A stretch of DNA of 64,000 nucleotides, taken from Patella vulgata (taxonomy: Eukaryota; Mollusca; Gastropoda; Patellidae). The stretch is from positions 11,778,222 through 11,842,221 of the forward strand of contig NC_065883.2 of the NCBI RefSeq assembly GCF_932274485.2, written 5' to 3'. Made by a program: the position numbers and the translations under genes. The first letter of the stretch is position 1; the number at the start of each line of letters is the position of its first letter. This document shows positions 17,701-24,529 of the stretch, piece by piece. The notes under the pieces were generated by a model. The model was not told where the DNA came from, did no database searches, and saw nothing but the letters and a program-made list of their open reading frames with translations.

Positions 17701-20267
17701 AGTGTTTATTAGGTGTTAATATCCGATTGACTTTAGATTTATATACAGTATTTAAGGTCATGAGATGAAGAAGCCTATTGATTTTCAACAATTTCCAATA
17801 ATTACTGCCAGAGTTATGGCCCTTAATCACTTCAAAAAATCTTGTGGATTACCTAGAGGCTAAAGTTATCATCCGATTGACTTTAGAGTTTAAGGTCTTG
17901 AGATGAACAAGTTTATTGATTTTCAATGCATTTTGATAATTTGAACAGCTAAATCCATGATAGTAAATGTATCGTGTACTAAACATTAGCATGGAGGAGA
18001 ACTTTATAAAAGCCAAACAAATTCTAATAATTTTCTGATAATTACTTAATGAGTTGTTACTCTTAATCAGATTTAAATGTATTATAAATGTTTCATTACC
18101 AAAAAAAGTAGAAATATGCGACAACTCTTGTTGACTGCCCTTTCAATTTGAACGGGGGACATCAGCCTCACTATTGGTTTGTTGATCATAATTTTAGGAG
18201 GTTGACATCTTGGTTGTAGTGGTCAAATCGAATGCTAACTTTACTGCTTGAATTATTCTAATGCTATTAAAATATTCAAATTCATTATTGTAATTCTATT
18301 TGAATATTCAAATTAATTATTATAATGCTATTTAAATATTCAAATTAATTATTATAATGCTATTTAAATATTCAAATTCATTATTGTATTCTAATATTCA
18401 AAGTAATTATTCTTATGCTATTTGAATATTAGATTACAATTTTGTTCTACTATGTCTACTTTGCTGCTGAAGGAAATATTGTTTAGTGGTTTAAGTTTGT
18501 TTTTGTGTGATTATATAGGTAATAATATCAGTACAACAGTGATCGTCGTGGTAACCTGTGTTGTGGTATTTCTGATCATAGTAGTGGTTGTTATACTCTA
18601 TCTTAAGAAAAAGAGAAATGGATTACTGTAAGTATTTACTGTTATATAAAGAATAATGACTCTCTCTCAGAGAGAGGGGGGGGGGTGGATGGCCGAATGG
18701 TTAGCGCGTGCGTGCTGTATCATTAAGTCTGTCATTGAGTCAACTGGCATGGTTTCGATTCCCCGGTTGTACGTGACAAGGAGTTGGGTCGCTAGTCCAA
18801 CCTCGTGGGTATTCCTCCCACTGCTAACGACCCCTATTGAAATAAAATTGAACCATATGTTAGTCCCAAAATGACCTAGTTTGTGTCGAGTGGACGTTAA
18901 ACCCCATTTCTCTCTCTCAGAGAGGAGGGGAGGGGAAATGGGATGGCCTAGTGGTCTAGAGCATCGTGCTTCAAGCTCTAGCGGGCTGGTCACCTCTTGC
19001 TTGGTTTCAATCCCTGGTGTGAGTGTATGTGGCTTGGAGATACGGCACCTTCTCAACTTCTTGAGTTTAGCCTTGATACTCTGGTTTCCTCCCATACAAA
19101 AGACCCATGCACTAAGAGAGAGAGAGAGAGAAATGGGTTTTAACGTCCACTTGACACAAACCAGGTCATTTCGGGACTAACATATGGTTTAATTTTATTT
19201 CAATAATTCGCTTGCGCATAGGGGTCTTTAGCAGTGGGAGGAAACCGGAGGACCCGGAGAAAACCCACGAGGTTGGACAGGCGACCCTACTCCTTGTCAC
19301 GTACAACCGGGATTCGAAACCGCGCCAGTCGACTCAATGACAGACTTTATGATACAGCGCGCGCACGCTAACCATTCAGCCATCCAACCCCCCCCCCATG
19401 CACTAAGACAATAAAAATGATATCACCCTTGGTGGAAGTGGACGTTAAACACTAATAACAACAACATCACTCAGAGAATCACCGAATTATCAAGGAGGTG
19501 GGTAGTAGCTGAGTGCTTTAACATGTGCACTTCTTTAGATCATAAGGTCTTTCTTGTCTGACAATCGTGCATCATCATAAATTTTCAACTGTAGAGAGAC
19601 CTGACATGCTTAACTGCTTTATTCCCATCCCTATCTATCTCAAAGATGCCAACATTAAAGGGACTATCCCGATTTTAACAGAGTCTCAAAAAGAAAAGTC
19701 GTTGTACTGTAGGTATGAAATACAGAGGAAAGGTGTATTTACCTTGTCTCACAATTTCAGCTCAAAATATTGAGTCGTTTGGACATAAACGCCAAAACCG
19801 CTTATCCGGTCACGTAACCCTTTTAAGTTTCGGGTTAATTTTTTCATTGGGTGACCTTTAGAGGTCTATAGTGCATGACCCAAGTGCTGTACTTGATAAC
19901 GAAAGTTAAATTTCGCCTACACGTTATTTTTATACATAAAAAGTCTGGTTTTATCCAGACACCGTATAATACAGCTTGGGACACCAGTCTCCATTTGCAG
20001 ATGAAGACTGACGGATTTAAGTAGTTGGAAAACGTATCACGTATATTGAGTTAGTTGCTCGGCCCTAAATAGAGGATTTTAAGGGCCTTTAACACAAAAT
20101 TAAGCAGTTTTGTTCTCCAAAATATATTCGAGATTGGCCCTTTAACGAATTACCGTTTTAATATTTTCAGACAATTTAGTATGGTTCGTTTAGAAGAAGA
20201 CAATGGATTATTAATGGATGACACTAAGGGAGTTCGATTTAGAGAAGGATCAGCCATTATTATTTAA
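5173..20267 (+). CDS. Type I membrane protein with two LTD-like domains (gene span, eight exons)
   Basis: The exons are 5173-5782 (ATG at 5182), 8012-8356, 10225-10361, 12145-12305, 13987-14264, 16105-16308, 18519-18627 and 20171-20267. All junctions are AG/GT and phases agree, giving 643 residues. Predicted order: signal peptide 1-25; LTD-like domain from 26 (INE at 29-31, VEL at 41-43); Thr/Ser-rich linker about 203-290; second LTD-like segment from 295 (INE 298-300, IEL 312-314); Lys/Cys-containing membrane-proximal region; transmembrane helix 583-604 followed by KKKR; tail 605-643 with EDNGLL, a [DE]xxxL[LI] sorting signal, and a hydrophobic C-terminus (AIII). Many N-glycosylation sequons fit a surface protein. 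The LTD assignment is from motif shape, not a database search. Function is unknown; adhesion or matrix binding would be a guess. Confidence 0.88.
5812..6537 (+). mobile_element. TTAA MITE family T1, outer copy split by a second T1 copy
   Basis: The outer copy occupies 5812-6108 and 6455-6537, ending CATAATGTATG next to TTAA (6538-6541). The family consensus begins AGATACATTATG and ends GCATAATGTATGT between TTAA duplications, about 400 bp long, with AGAAAGACCTGCAATAGGC near its 3' end. The left edge is 29 bp inside the intron donor of exon 2. Confidence 0.88.
6113..6450 (+). mobile_element. T1 MITE inserted into another T1 MITE
   Basis: This complete copy is flanked by TTAA at 6109-6112 and 6451-6454. 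The outer element resumes after the second TTAA exactly where the first left off (GGATAAG, then ATGTCTAATTAATAG). This shows directly that the family duplicates TTAA on insertion. Confidence 0.93.
6542..7527. other. Intron 2, no recognised element
   Basis: AT-rich unique sequence with a T-rich run near 7205-7227. Nothing coding. Confidence 0.5.
7528..7638 (+). repeat. SINE-A 3' remnant
   Basis: CCCACTGCTAGA, CATATGTTAGTCCCAAA and GTCGAATGGACGTTAGAC keep the order of the SINE-A body and tail but are diverged. An old copy. Confidence 0.7.
7728..7948. mobile_element. Small MITE with hAT-like ends
   Basis: CAGGCCTGGAAATAA at the left and TTATTTCCAGGCTTG at the right form inverted termini around about 190 bp containing repeated TGTCAGGCAC/GTGCCTGACA motifs. 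CAGG-type ends are typical of hAT elements. A clean 8-bp duplication was not seen, so the superfamily is tentative. Confidence 0.6.
8012..8356 (+). CDS. Membrane-protein gene, exon 3 (Thr-rich linker and start of second LTD-like segment)
   Basis: The acceptor is TGCTGTTGCAG and the phase is 1. Residues 201-315 begin APATVTNVATLVTEATTNN and continue with dense Thr/Ser, consistent with mucin-type O-glycosylation and several N-x-T/S sequons. The last 21 residues leave this composition and read YLQINELNLLMEDEIRFIEL, which mirrors the start of the first domain. The donor is TTAG/GTGAGA. The minus strand is also open here only because of the Thr/Ser bias. Confidence 0.9.
8504..8849 (+). mobile_element. 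TTAA MITE family T2, copy 1
   Basis: It begins AGAGACAATAACACTCTTG and ends CAAGAGTGGTATTGAGGCT, inverted termini inside TTAA (8500-8503 and 8850-8853). It matches 60575-60920 along its whole 346 bp. Confidence 0.88.
8866..8995 (+). repeat. Short repeat shared with 31.75 kb
   Basis: TAGTAAGTGCAGGAGGACCG and the following approximately 120 bp, to AAATATCAAATCAA, recur at about 31750-31875 inside the large inverted-repeat element there. Family unknown. Confidence 0.7.
9016..9374 (+). repeat. SINE-B, nearly full length, plus
   Basis: It carries a tRNA-like head (AAGTGGGTAAGACGC, TTCAATCCCTGC), the central core CGTGCACGTAAAAGATCCC, and the 3' end AGTAGGACGTTAAACCCC with ATTTC units. TGTAAGC flanks it at 9009-9015 and 9375-9381, so the extreme 5' end is missing. 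Confidence 0.88.
9495..9560 (+). repeat. Fragments of T1 MITE end and SINE
   Basis: GCCGATTTAGCTCTTGCATA is the T1 3' end. It is followed at once by TTGGAATTTCTCCAGTTTCC, a SINE-like fragment, suggesting a third SINE insertion at this T1 site. Confidence 0.5.
9820..10175. mobile_element. MITE with CTGATTAAAACACAG ends, copy 1
   Basis: Inverted termini of about 38 bp (CTGATTAAAACACAGATC on the left; the right end is its imperfect complement) enclose about 355 bp that match 50814-51177. It ends 49 bp before exon 4. Confidence 0.85.
10225..10361 (+). CDS. Membrane-protein gene, exon 4 (second LTD-like segment)
   Basis: The acceptor is ATTTTTTAG and the phase is 1. It encodes GPINHAFVNETIGIEIIGG and continues to LALIDNLPQ, 46 residues, ending in phase 0. 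The donor CAG/GTTCGT is weaker than the others in the gene. An open frame exists upstream of the acceptor but is intronic and includes the MITE edge. It completes the beta-rich segment begun at the end of exon 3. Confidence 0.85.
10446..10716 (+). repeat. SINE-A, plus
   Basis: The head reads ATGTCTGAATGGTTAGC and the body and tail are present with (CT)n. Flanks TCATTCAGTCAA (10434-10445) and TCATTGAGTCAA (10717-10728) fit a target duplication with one change. Confidence 0.82.
10731..10832 (-). repeat. SINE-B head fragment, minus
   Basis: In reverse, it shows GGGAGCCACGGTGG, a tRNA-like B box and GGCCGAGAAAGTTCATC. Only the 5' third of the family is present. Confidence 0.75.
10836..11095 (+). 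repeat. Old SINE-A-like copy
   Basis: GCGTGGTTTCCATCCC, GTAGGGTCGGCTGCCCAACC and CTCTACGCGCACG follow SINE-A order with many changes and extra sequence. Confidence 0.5.
11117..11286 (-). mobile_element. Small MITE with TTTAAAATACAGA ends, copy 1
   Basis: Its ends are inverted (TTTAAAATACAGATG and GTGTCTGTATTTTAA). It contains GGCGTACCATTATTTC and matches 31051-31211 on the opposite strand. Confidence 0.75.
11440..12115 (+). repeat. AT-rich minisatellite in intron 4
   Basis: Imperfect units of AACAATGTATGTTGTAATTG alternate with CTACTTTAACATT or AATATTAC spacers over about 670 bp. It stops 30 bp before exon 5. Confidence 0.88.
12145..12305 (+). CDS. Membrane-protein gene, exon 5
   Basis: The acceptor is TGTATTTTAG. 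Phase 0 reading begins INETSLVIVVYHQMQKSKDW and continues to HQVFIFNS, then two bases (phase 2). The SLVIVVY strand corresponds in position to GGLVAINV of the first LTD-like domain, so the second domain probably ends here. The donor is CAAG/GTAATT. The exon was found by phase continuity rather than by a long open frame. Confidence 0.82.
12318..12383 (+). repeat. 27-bp tandem repeat, left array
   Basis: Units of CCCCTAAAGCTGTTTTTATA begin 13 bp after the exon 5 donor. The same unit makes the array at 12846-13078. Confidence 0.85.
12440..12530. repeat. Near-perfect hairpin with paired CRE-like sites
   Basis: AACCTGTTGTGACGTCATC on the left pairs with GGTGACGTCACAACAGGTT on the right. The stem is about 40 bp with few mismatches and a small GATATC-rich loop. 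Each arm holds TGACGTCA. It lies midway between the two 27-bp arrays. Confidence 0.85.
12531..12845. other. Intron 5, unique sequence
   Basis: I see no known repeat or exon between the hairpin and the second 27-bp array. Confidence 0.45.
12846..13078 (+). repeat. 27-bp tandem repeat, right array
   Basis: About nine units of a TTTTATACCCCTAAAGCTG type, with deletion variants (CCCCAAGCTG, CCCCTAGCTG). Confidence 0.88.
13093..13165 (-). repeat. SINE-B remnant, minus
   Basis: GAAGACGGGCATACACC and GGTGTGCTATAACGG are the reversed 3' region of SINE-B, with the tail missing. Confidence 0.6.
13446..13553 (-). repeat. CTGATTAAAACACAG MITE, terminal fragment
   Basis: The stretch ending GGATCTGTGTTTTAATCAG is the reversed left end of the MITE at 9820-10175. 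The rest of the element is absent. Confidence 0.75.
13709..13874. mobile_element. 166-bp MITE with pogo/Tigger-like ends
   Basis: CAGTGGACTCTGTCACATCC and GGATTTGACAGAGTCCACTG are inverted termini of about 26 bp flanked by TA on both sides (13707-13708, 13875-13876). TA duplication and CAGT-type ends fit the Tc1/mariner-pogo group. Confidence 0.82.
13877..13972 (+). repeat. TTTAAAATACAGA MITE remnant
   Basis: TATAAATAATGTAC, GGCATGTTGCCTGTA and ATTATTTGAAATAATG match the MITE at 31.05-31.21 kb. The pogo-like element seems to have landed in or beside it. It ends 14 bp before exon 6. Confidence 0.65.
13987..14264 (+). CDS. Membrane-protein gene, exon 6 (Cys/Lys-rich membrane-proximal region)
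   Basis: The acceptor is TATTTATTACAG; phase 2 joins to give NSSKMEFKDEKIAISKCK. It encodes about 92 residues with five Cys (SKC, NNC, ANC, KCQC), two of them in CQC. Lys-rich SQKKKLIDEIVKDVG looks helical. No known domain was recognised by eye. The donor is CAAG/GTAACT, phase 1. Confidence 0.9.
14305..14581 (+). repeat. SINE-A, full length, 12-bp target duplication
   Basis: The copy has its head (GGGTGGGCGAATGGTTAGC), body and (CT)n. TGTCTTCATAAG flanks it at 14293-14304 and 14582-14593. The insertion is 28 bp inside the intron after exon 6. Confidence 0.93.
14594..14775 (+). repeat. Two SINE-B tail fragments
   Basis: CAGTAGGACGTTAAACCCC near 14610, and CCCATCTTCATTAGCCC onward at about 14707, both match the 3' end of SINE-B. 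Confidence 0.6.
14776..15350. other. Intron 6, no recognised element
   Basis: A frame of about 95 codons is open at 14950-15234 but has no splice or homology support. It includes a C homopolymer. Confidence 0.45.
15351..16070 (+). mobile_element. T1 MITE interrupted by a SINE-B
   Basis: The T1 copy runs 15351-15726 and resumes after 16063, bounded by TTAA at 15347-15350 and 16071-16074. It ends about 30 bp before exon 7. Confidence 0.88.
15727..16050 (+). repeat. SINE-B inserted in the T1 terminus
   Basis: AGCTCTTGCATTA flanks the insertion at 15714-15726 and 16051-16063. The family is recognised by AAGTGGGTAAGACGC, CGTGCACGTAAAAGATCCC and the ATTTC tail. Part of the region after the tRNA-like head is deleted. 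Confidence 0.92.
16105..16308 (+). CDS. Membrane-protein gene, exon 7
   Basis: The acceptor is a long T tract then CAG. Phase 1 reading begins EPSIYCGVVFKANLRTVTKV; it encodes 68 residues with three Cys (IYC, NTC, EDC), sequons and the juxtamembrane PAQNTSKG. A five-base shift of the acceptor would break the phase. The donor is CAAAG/GTACCA, phase 1. Helical KEFVKNTKVLTVDAKEYHI suggests a folded membrane-proximal unit together with exon 6. Confidence 0.88.
16395..17439 (+). mobile_element. Non-autonomous element with TATACGCCCACATTTT ends
   Basis: It starts TATACGCCCACATTTTC and ends GAAATGTGGGCGTATCC-like then GCCTGGCAGCCGCTGG, so the ends are inverted. The interior is made of roughly 200-bp units around GGTCACAATTTTTATCCGAT and GATTGTACGAAAAATC. 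The left end appears twice (16395 and 16499). It matches 28141-28899. It carries no coding capacity; the superfamily is uncertain. Confidence 0.8.
17458..17675 (+). repeat. Tandem 109-bp duplication containing a mini SINE head
   Basis: Two nearly identical units run from CACTTTTTTGGACACAATAA to CAATTCCCCCCTTGTAC. Each contains GTAGATGGTCGAATGG and GGTTTCAATTCCCC, a shortened SINE-A head, embedded in sequence of the GGGGGAC element family. Confidence 0.85.
17676..18185 (+). repeat. GGGGGAC-family element, partial
   Basis: Contains AAACTGGGTGTAAGTGTTTATTAGG and ends GAACGGGGGACATCAGCC, both shared with the large element at 31.47-33.26 kb. Confidence 0.65.
18258..18430 (+). repeat. 36-bp AT-rich tandem repeat
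   Basis: About four units of ATTCAAATTAATTATTATAA with ATGCTATTTAAAT. It lies about 90 bp before exon 8. Confidence 0.85.
18519..18627 (+). CDS. Membrane-protein gene, exon 8 (transmembrane helix)
   Basis: The acceptor is TTATATAG and the phase is 1. It encodes GNNISTT then an uninterrupted hydrophobic helix (VIVVVTCVVVFLIIVVVVIL) and the stop-transfer KKKR, giving a type I topology. The donor is ACT/GTAAGT, a consensus site, phase 2. Confidence 0.93.
18674..18910 (+). repeat. SINE-A, plus
   Basis: The copy has its tRNA-like head, a shortened body lacking part of the CTCCGGGTCCTCCGG segment, and the common tail. CTCTCTCAGAGAG borders it on both sides (about 18661-18673 and 18913-18925). Confidence 0.85.
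18929..19463 (+). repeat. SINE-C, split by a SINE-A
   Basis: A third tRNA-like head (GGGATGGCCTAGTGGTCTAG, GGTTTCAATCCC) is followed by a body unlike A or B, then, after the insertion, GGTGGAAGTGGACGTTAAAC and a TAATAACAACAACA end. Only one copy is present in the window. Confidence 0.8.
19118..19396 (-). repeat. SINE-A inserted into SINE-C
   Basis: CATGCACTAAGA flanks it exactly at 19106-19117 and 19397-19408. It is full length and close to consensus, so younger than the SINE-C it interrupts. Confidence 0.94.
19659..20141. mobile_element. Probable TTAA MITE family T3
   Basis: TTAAAGGGACTATCCCGA at the left and the complement of TTAAAGGGCCAATCTCGA at the right form inverted ends with TTAA (19655-19658, 20142-20145). 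The right end is 25 bp before exon 9. Single copy, so the family call rests on termini alone. Confidence 0.65.
20171..20267 (+). CDS. Membrane-protein gene, last exon (cytoplasmic tail)
   Basis: The acceptor is AATATTTTCAG; phase 2 gives QFSMVRLEEDNGLLMDDTKG and ends SAIII, stop TAA at 20265-20267. EDNGLL fits the acidic dileucine signal recognised by AP adaptors. The Ile-rich C-terminus could be a class II PDZ ligand. Both are motif-level inferences. Confidence 0.87.
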
Positions 20268-20700
20268 AGCTCAAGAAAGATGACAAAGAGTCTGCTGAAA
20301 GTGTCTTTTTAACGGAGATTTTTAAATTTTAAAAATATTATCTTGTGGTGCAGCTTGAATTTTATAGTACATTTTAATAGTTTTAATTCTACTATGGCTT
20401 GAAATAGATACATAATTGTTTTTGAAGCCGAGATTGTTAATCTCTTTAAATGAAAATGGTAGATGTACGATAACATTTGTGCAAATTTGTTTTATGGACA
20501 CCTCTATTATGGTATCTGAACTTAGATTCTAAATTCTTTGGGAAAGAGATTCTGAATCTGGAAAAAATTAAGATTTTGATTCTGAATCTGGAAAAAATTA
20601 AGATTTTGATTCTGAATCTGGAAAAAATTAAGATTTTGATTGACAACAATCAAACATGACTACAGACTACAATAAAACTTGAACTTAGGCATTAGTTTTA
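20268..20700 (+). other. 3' untranslated region with polyadenylation signal
   Basis: AATAAA at 20671-20676 follows the stop by about 400 bp in an otherwise non-coding stretch and is the likely signal of the membrane-protein gene. Confidence 0.65.
20548..20640 (+). repeat. 30-bp tandem repeat in the 3' UTR
   Basis: Three identical units of GATTCTGAATCTGGAAAAAA plus TTAAGATTTT, 30 bp before the AATAAA. Confidence 0.92.
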
Positions 20701-20880
20701 GAAAGCTAATCCATAGTGATTTCTAAAAACTCATTTTAAGATACATTTGTCTGGTTTTGAGAAAACTATTGCATTATGACTTCTCAATACTGGGTTTAAG
20801 ATGAATTTATCTTTGTTTTGAGAAAGCTAATCCATAATGACGTCTCGATACTCATTTTAGGATACATATGTTTCTTTTAT
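20696..20880 (+). repeat. About 64-bp degenerate tandem repeat
   Basis: GAGAAAGCTAATCCATAATG-type units recur three times (about 20698, 20758, 20820) with ACTCATTTTAAGATACAT. Confidence 0.7.
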
Positions 20881-21354
20881 GGCGGCTATTGTCTTTGGCA
20901 GCAGTAGTCTCGTTTCCGTGAATAATAAGTGATTGATTGTTATATTTAAAAGGATAAATCTATGAAAGAATACGAACAAATCTGATAAATTGTTTTAAAC
21001 ATAATTTTATGCATTTCTATTACAAATAGATTGGACATTGATATGATTTTAGATTAGACATTATATACAGGCCAAGCTTTTTCTTCAAACCAATTTCAGA
21101 TTTTGACATGATAAAAATATTGAATATGAAAATAACCACATTAAAATGGCTTTTCAAAAATACGTATCAGGGATCTTAATTGATTGATTATAGTCGGCTT
21201 CAGTGGCTTGATGAATGAATTGATAAAACAGTGACCTGTAAATGGTCTGATTGCCAGTTTATTTCAAAATGGATTAAGAATCCTGATACGTATACAGGAT
21301 GAGTTGTGATATATTAAATATAGTGCTAATACTTTTAAAAAATATAATCTTTTA

Positions 21355-21654
21355 GGCCAATAAAAAAAAATTACCTGTGTTTATGGTCCAATAAATTGAT
21401 CATAGTGAGTCATCATTATTGTTGAGAACATGAATCAGTAATTAAGGTAGAAATGTTAGGAAATAGATAACAGATACTTTACGGTATTCAAAAGGACATG
21501 ACAAAGGCATTAGAATACATGTATCGATAATTAGTTCAGTTAATCTTAATCCATAAACCCTAGTGAGAATAAAAAAAAAGATTAATCAACCAACCAGCCG
21601 ACCCTATTTTTTGGACCAAATAACCGTAAACACAGGTTTTATTTTTTTTTTGGC
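21355..21654. repeat. Inverted-repeat element, about 300 bp
   Basis: GGCCAATAAAAAAAAATTAC with CTGTGTTTATGGTCCAATAA at the left is mirrored by ACCGTAAACACAGG and TTTTTTTTTTGGC at the right. A possible MITE with no second copy. Confidence 0.55.
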
Positions 21655-21802
21655 ATTAGTACTAACAAACATCTTATATTTGGTTTTAACATTTAACAAA
21701 ATATATATTAGAATTATTTCTTTTGTTGTGATTTTATTATGATTTTGTTGAGTTTGTTATATTTTTGTTGTGTTTATTTAAACAGAGTTTTTTTTATCTT
21801 GT

Positions 21803-21830
21803 ATATATATATATATATATATATATATAC
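21803..21830. repeat. (AT)n microsatellite
   Basis: Simple AT dinucleotide run. Confidence 0.95.
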
Positions 21831-21862
21831 GTTAAAACAGCACTCTTGTTTCACTCATTATT

Positions 21863-22312
21863 GTCAATTTTGACAGACTGGGCGACCTTCGGTAATCATG
21901 ATTCTGACTATGGTCGTACTAACTGAATCCGAATTTTGTTTACTCCGGACCATAATCTGAATCTATGTAAGTCTAAGAATTATGCATTATTTCAATATTC
22001 AATATTTGTGCTATGCAAAAAGTAAAATCAAATTACAAGGAAATTTGTTGTCTCTAAAAATTAATTTGAATCGCGCAAGTTTAATTTCATGAAAGTATTA
22101 TCTGTTTATTAAACTATATAACATCATATTATAGCGATTCATTATGCTCCATGGAGAGATGTATAGACCATCCTTGAGCTTAAGGGTTTTTTTTTTCAGG
22201 TTTATGGTCAAGGTCTAAAGCAGAGTAAAATAACATCACCATGTCCGTCTTTCAACAGACCACTAGTTGTGAAAAAATTATAACCGAAGGTCGCCCTTGT
22301 GGTAAAATTGAC
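21863..22312. mobile_element. Possible MITE, about 450 bp
   Basis: GTCAATTTTGACAGACTGGG with CGACCTTCGGTAA on the left is matched in reverse by ACCGAAGGTCGCCC and TAAAATTGAC on the right, about 30 bp of inverted termini. Confidence 0.6.
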
Positions 22313-23102
22313 TGACTGGAGAACTCACTTATCTGTCAATTTTCAATTACATTTTTACTAAATTTAAGCTTAAAACCCAATCTTCAGTTTGGTTGATATT
22401 ATTCGTTAATTTTCACAGATTTTCATATTTTATATTGATAAGAATAAACAAAATGTGAACAGACTGGTAAAGAAAGTTGAGTCCTTATGTGGATCAAATA
22501 TATTATTTCCCTCTCCTCACAACCTTTGAATGATGATAAAGTTTTAATGGAAATATTCCATGTTCTGTGCATATCGATAAAACATTAACAAATGATCAAT
22601 CAATCTTCCATTATCAGGAATCATTATTATTCAAGTGAGAAATTGAAATAATTTAAAAGGAAAAAAAATAACTGGATTGATTTGAAGTGACTGAAGCATG
22701 TGAATGAAATTATATTCAAGATCTCAGCGTTTTTATAACTCTTTGTGCATAAATGTCTGAGCTATATATATATTTGCATGAAAGGGAACGCTTGATATAT
22801 AGAGTAGATTAATTTGTGTATAAAATTTCATAAAGATATCTTGGAACACAAAAATTATGAATTTTAAAAAGTTGGAAAAGGCACAATGGCTATTAAAAAG
22901 TTATGTGTGTATGAAGTTTCGTAAATATATCGTGAGTGGTTTCCAAGATATGACAATGAAATGTCTGCTATCCTTAAATGTAACGATAATTAGATGTTGT
23001 TGGATTGTTATAAAGCTATATTTTATTATTGTGTTGACGATTCTCTATGGATGATCTAGGCCATAGAAAAAACCAAATCTGGTTCTCAGATACTTCCACA
23101 TC
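22313..23102. other. Intergenic, nothing recognised
   Basis: AT-rich sequence. One 65-codon open stretch at 22857-23054 has no supporting feature. Confidence 0.5.
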
Positions 23103-23322
23103 ACTTCATAAAGCCTGTCATTGAGTCAATTGGCGTGGTTTCGAATCCCTGGTTGTACTTGACAAGGGGTCGGGTCGCCTGTTCAACCTCGTGGGTTTTC
23201 TCTGGGTCCTCCGGTTTCCTCCCACTGCTAAAGACCCCTACGCGCAAGCGAATTATTGAAATAAAATTAAACCATATGTAAGTCCTGAAATGACCTATGT
23301 TGTGTCGAGTGGACGTAAATAA
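23103..23322 (+). repeat. SINE-A, 5'-truncated
   Basis: It begins within the head (AAAGCCTGTCATTGAGTCAA) and keeps the body to GTCGAGTGGACGT, with a broken tail. Confidence 0.85.
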
Positions 23323-23896
23323 GGGCTTATTAATAATTTCTATTACATTTGAAGCCTATAGAAAATTCGAATGAACCCGAAAATGTACAATAGGCTCAAT
23401 TATCAAGTACACATTGATAAATGTTATTAACAATCATAAATGATACTGGATAATCATACAATCAACAAGATGATTAGATAAATGAGTAAGGATTGTCTGA
23501 GAACCAAATATTTTTTTTGTACAGCCTTATGTTGAACTATGGTTGTATATAGAAGTTGTTGACATATATGTAATGATTCCTATTTCTGTATCGACATATC
23601 ATCTTTTCATTATTATGTAATTGTTACTCCATTTATTCAAGCCTTTAAATAAAGGCACCTGTCACAGTCATTCAGACTTCTGTCAGGCACAGTTCCTCTG
23701 TTGTCTGTCAGTTGGTCTGGCATACATTTGTCTTTTCTCCAGTTTCAAGAAAATGACCTCTTTGATTTTAGTCGCAAATAAAATGGCCATTTGATTAAAT
23801 TTGATGGTTTATGCTGGAAAAATTTTCTACAGCGATTGATAAAGCCCATTTTAGAGAAAATCAAGCCTTGAAAAATTAGATATGGTCCGAAAAATG

Positions 23897-24086
23897 CAGG
23901 GAGTTCGACTCTGGTGTCGGCCGAGCAAGGTCATGAGGATTTTGGAATTCGATGTGAGAGTAGGCCATAGCTCAACTCTCTGGACAAGTTTCCCGCATAG
24001 CACACTGTATAGCATATGACCGCCTTGCTTAGCCAGGTTGGTGCTGAACAGTAGGACGTTAAACCCCATTTCATTTCATTTACATT
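23897..24086 (+). repeat. Short SINE-B with target duplication
   Basis: TCCGAAAAATG flanks it at 23886-23896 and 24087-24097. The middle and 3' end of SINE-B (GAATTCGATGTGAGAGTAGG, AGTAGGACGTTAAACCCC, ATTTC units) are joined to a condensed 5' part. An internally deleted form that still moved, or a later deletion. Confidence 0.88.
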
Positions 24087-24529
24087 TCCGAAAAATGTAA
24101 ATAACAATCATCGGCTTTAATGATATCAAACTTTTTTCTCCTTTATTGTTAGAAATACCACATCAGATTAATCCAACTGTTGATTGTGATTTAAATCAAA
24201 GAGATTTACCTCTATTTAATTACCATCTTACAATTATAATGCACAATGTATTTCATGTTTTCTCTGTATTTGAAGTGCAGACACTTGTCTCTTGATCTTA
24301 TCCATTCTTATCTTTCGTCAATAAGGTTCGTTTTCCATGTATGCTATTTCGCAGTCCCATTACAACATTTGCCTGGAAAACGGGCCTTAGGCTTTATTGA
24401 CTCATCTTAATGTGATAAAAATGTCTAAGATAAAATTCATGGAACAAATAAAGATAACAGTGTTGATGAATATTACCGTCTGTACCAGTAGATCTCTAGA
24501 GCCATATTCATAAAAACTTAAACTATTAT

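Noticed and set aside
18929-18990. tRNA genes (also at every SINE-A and SINE-B head)
   Set aside because: A and B boxes are present, but a full cloverleaf and acceptor stem are not, and the sequence continues into SINE bodies.
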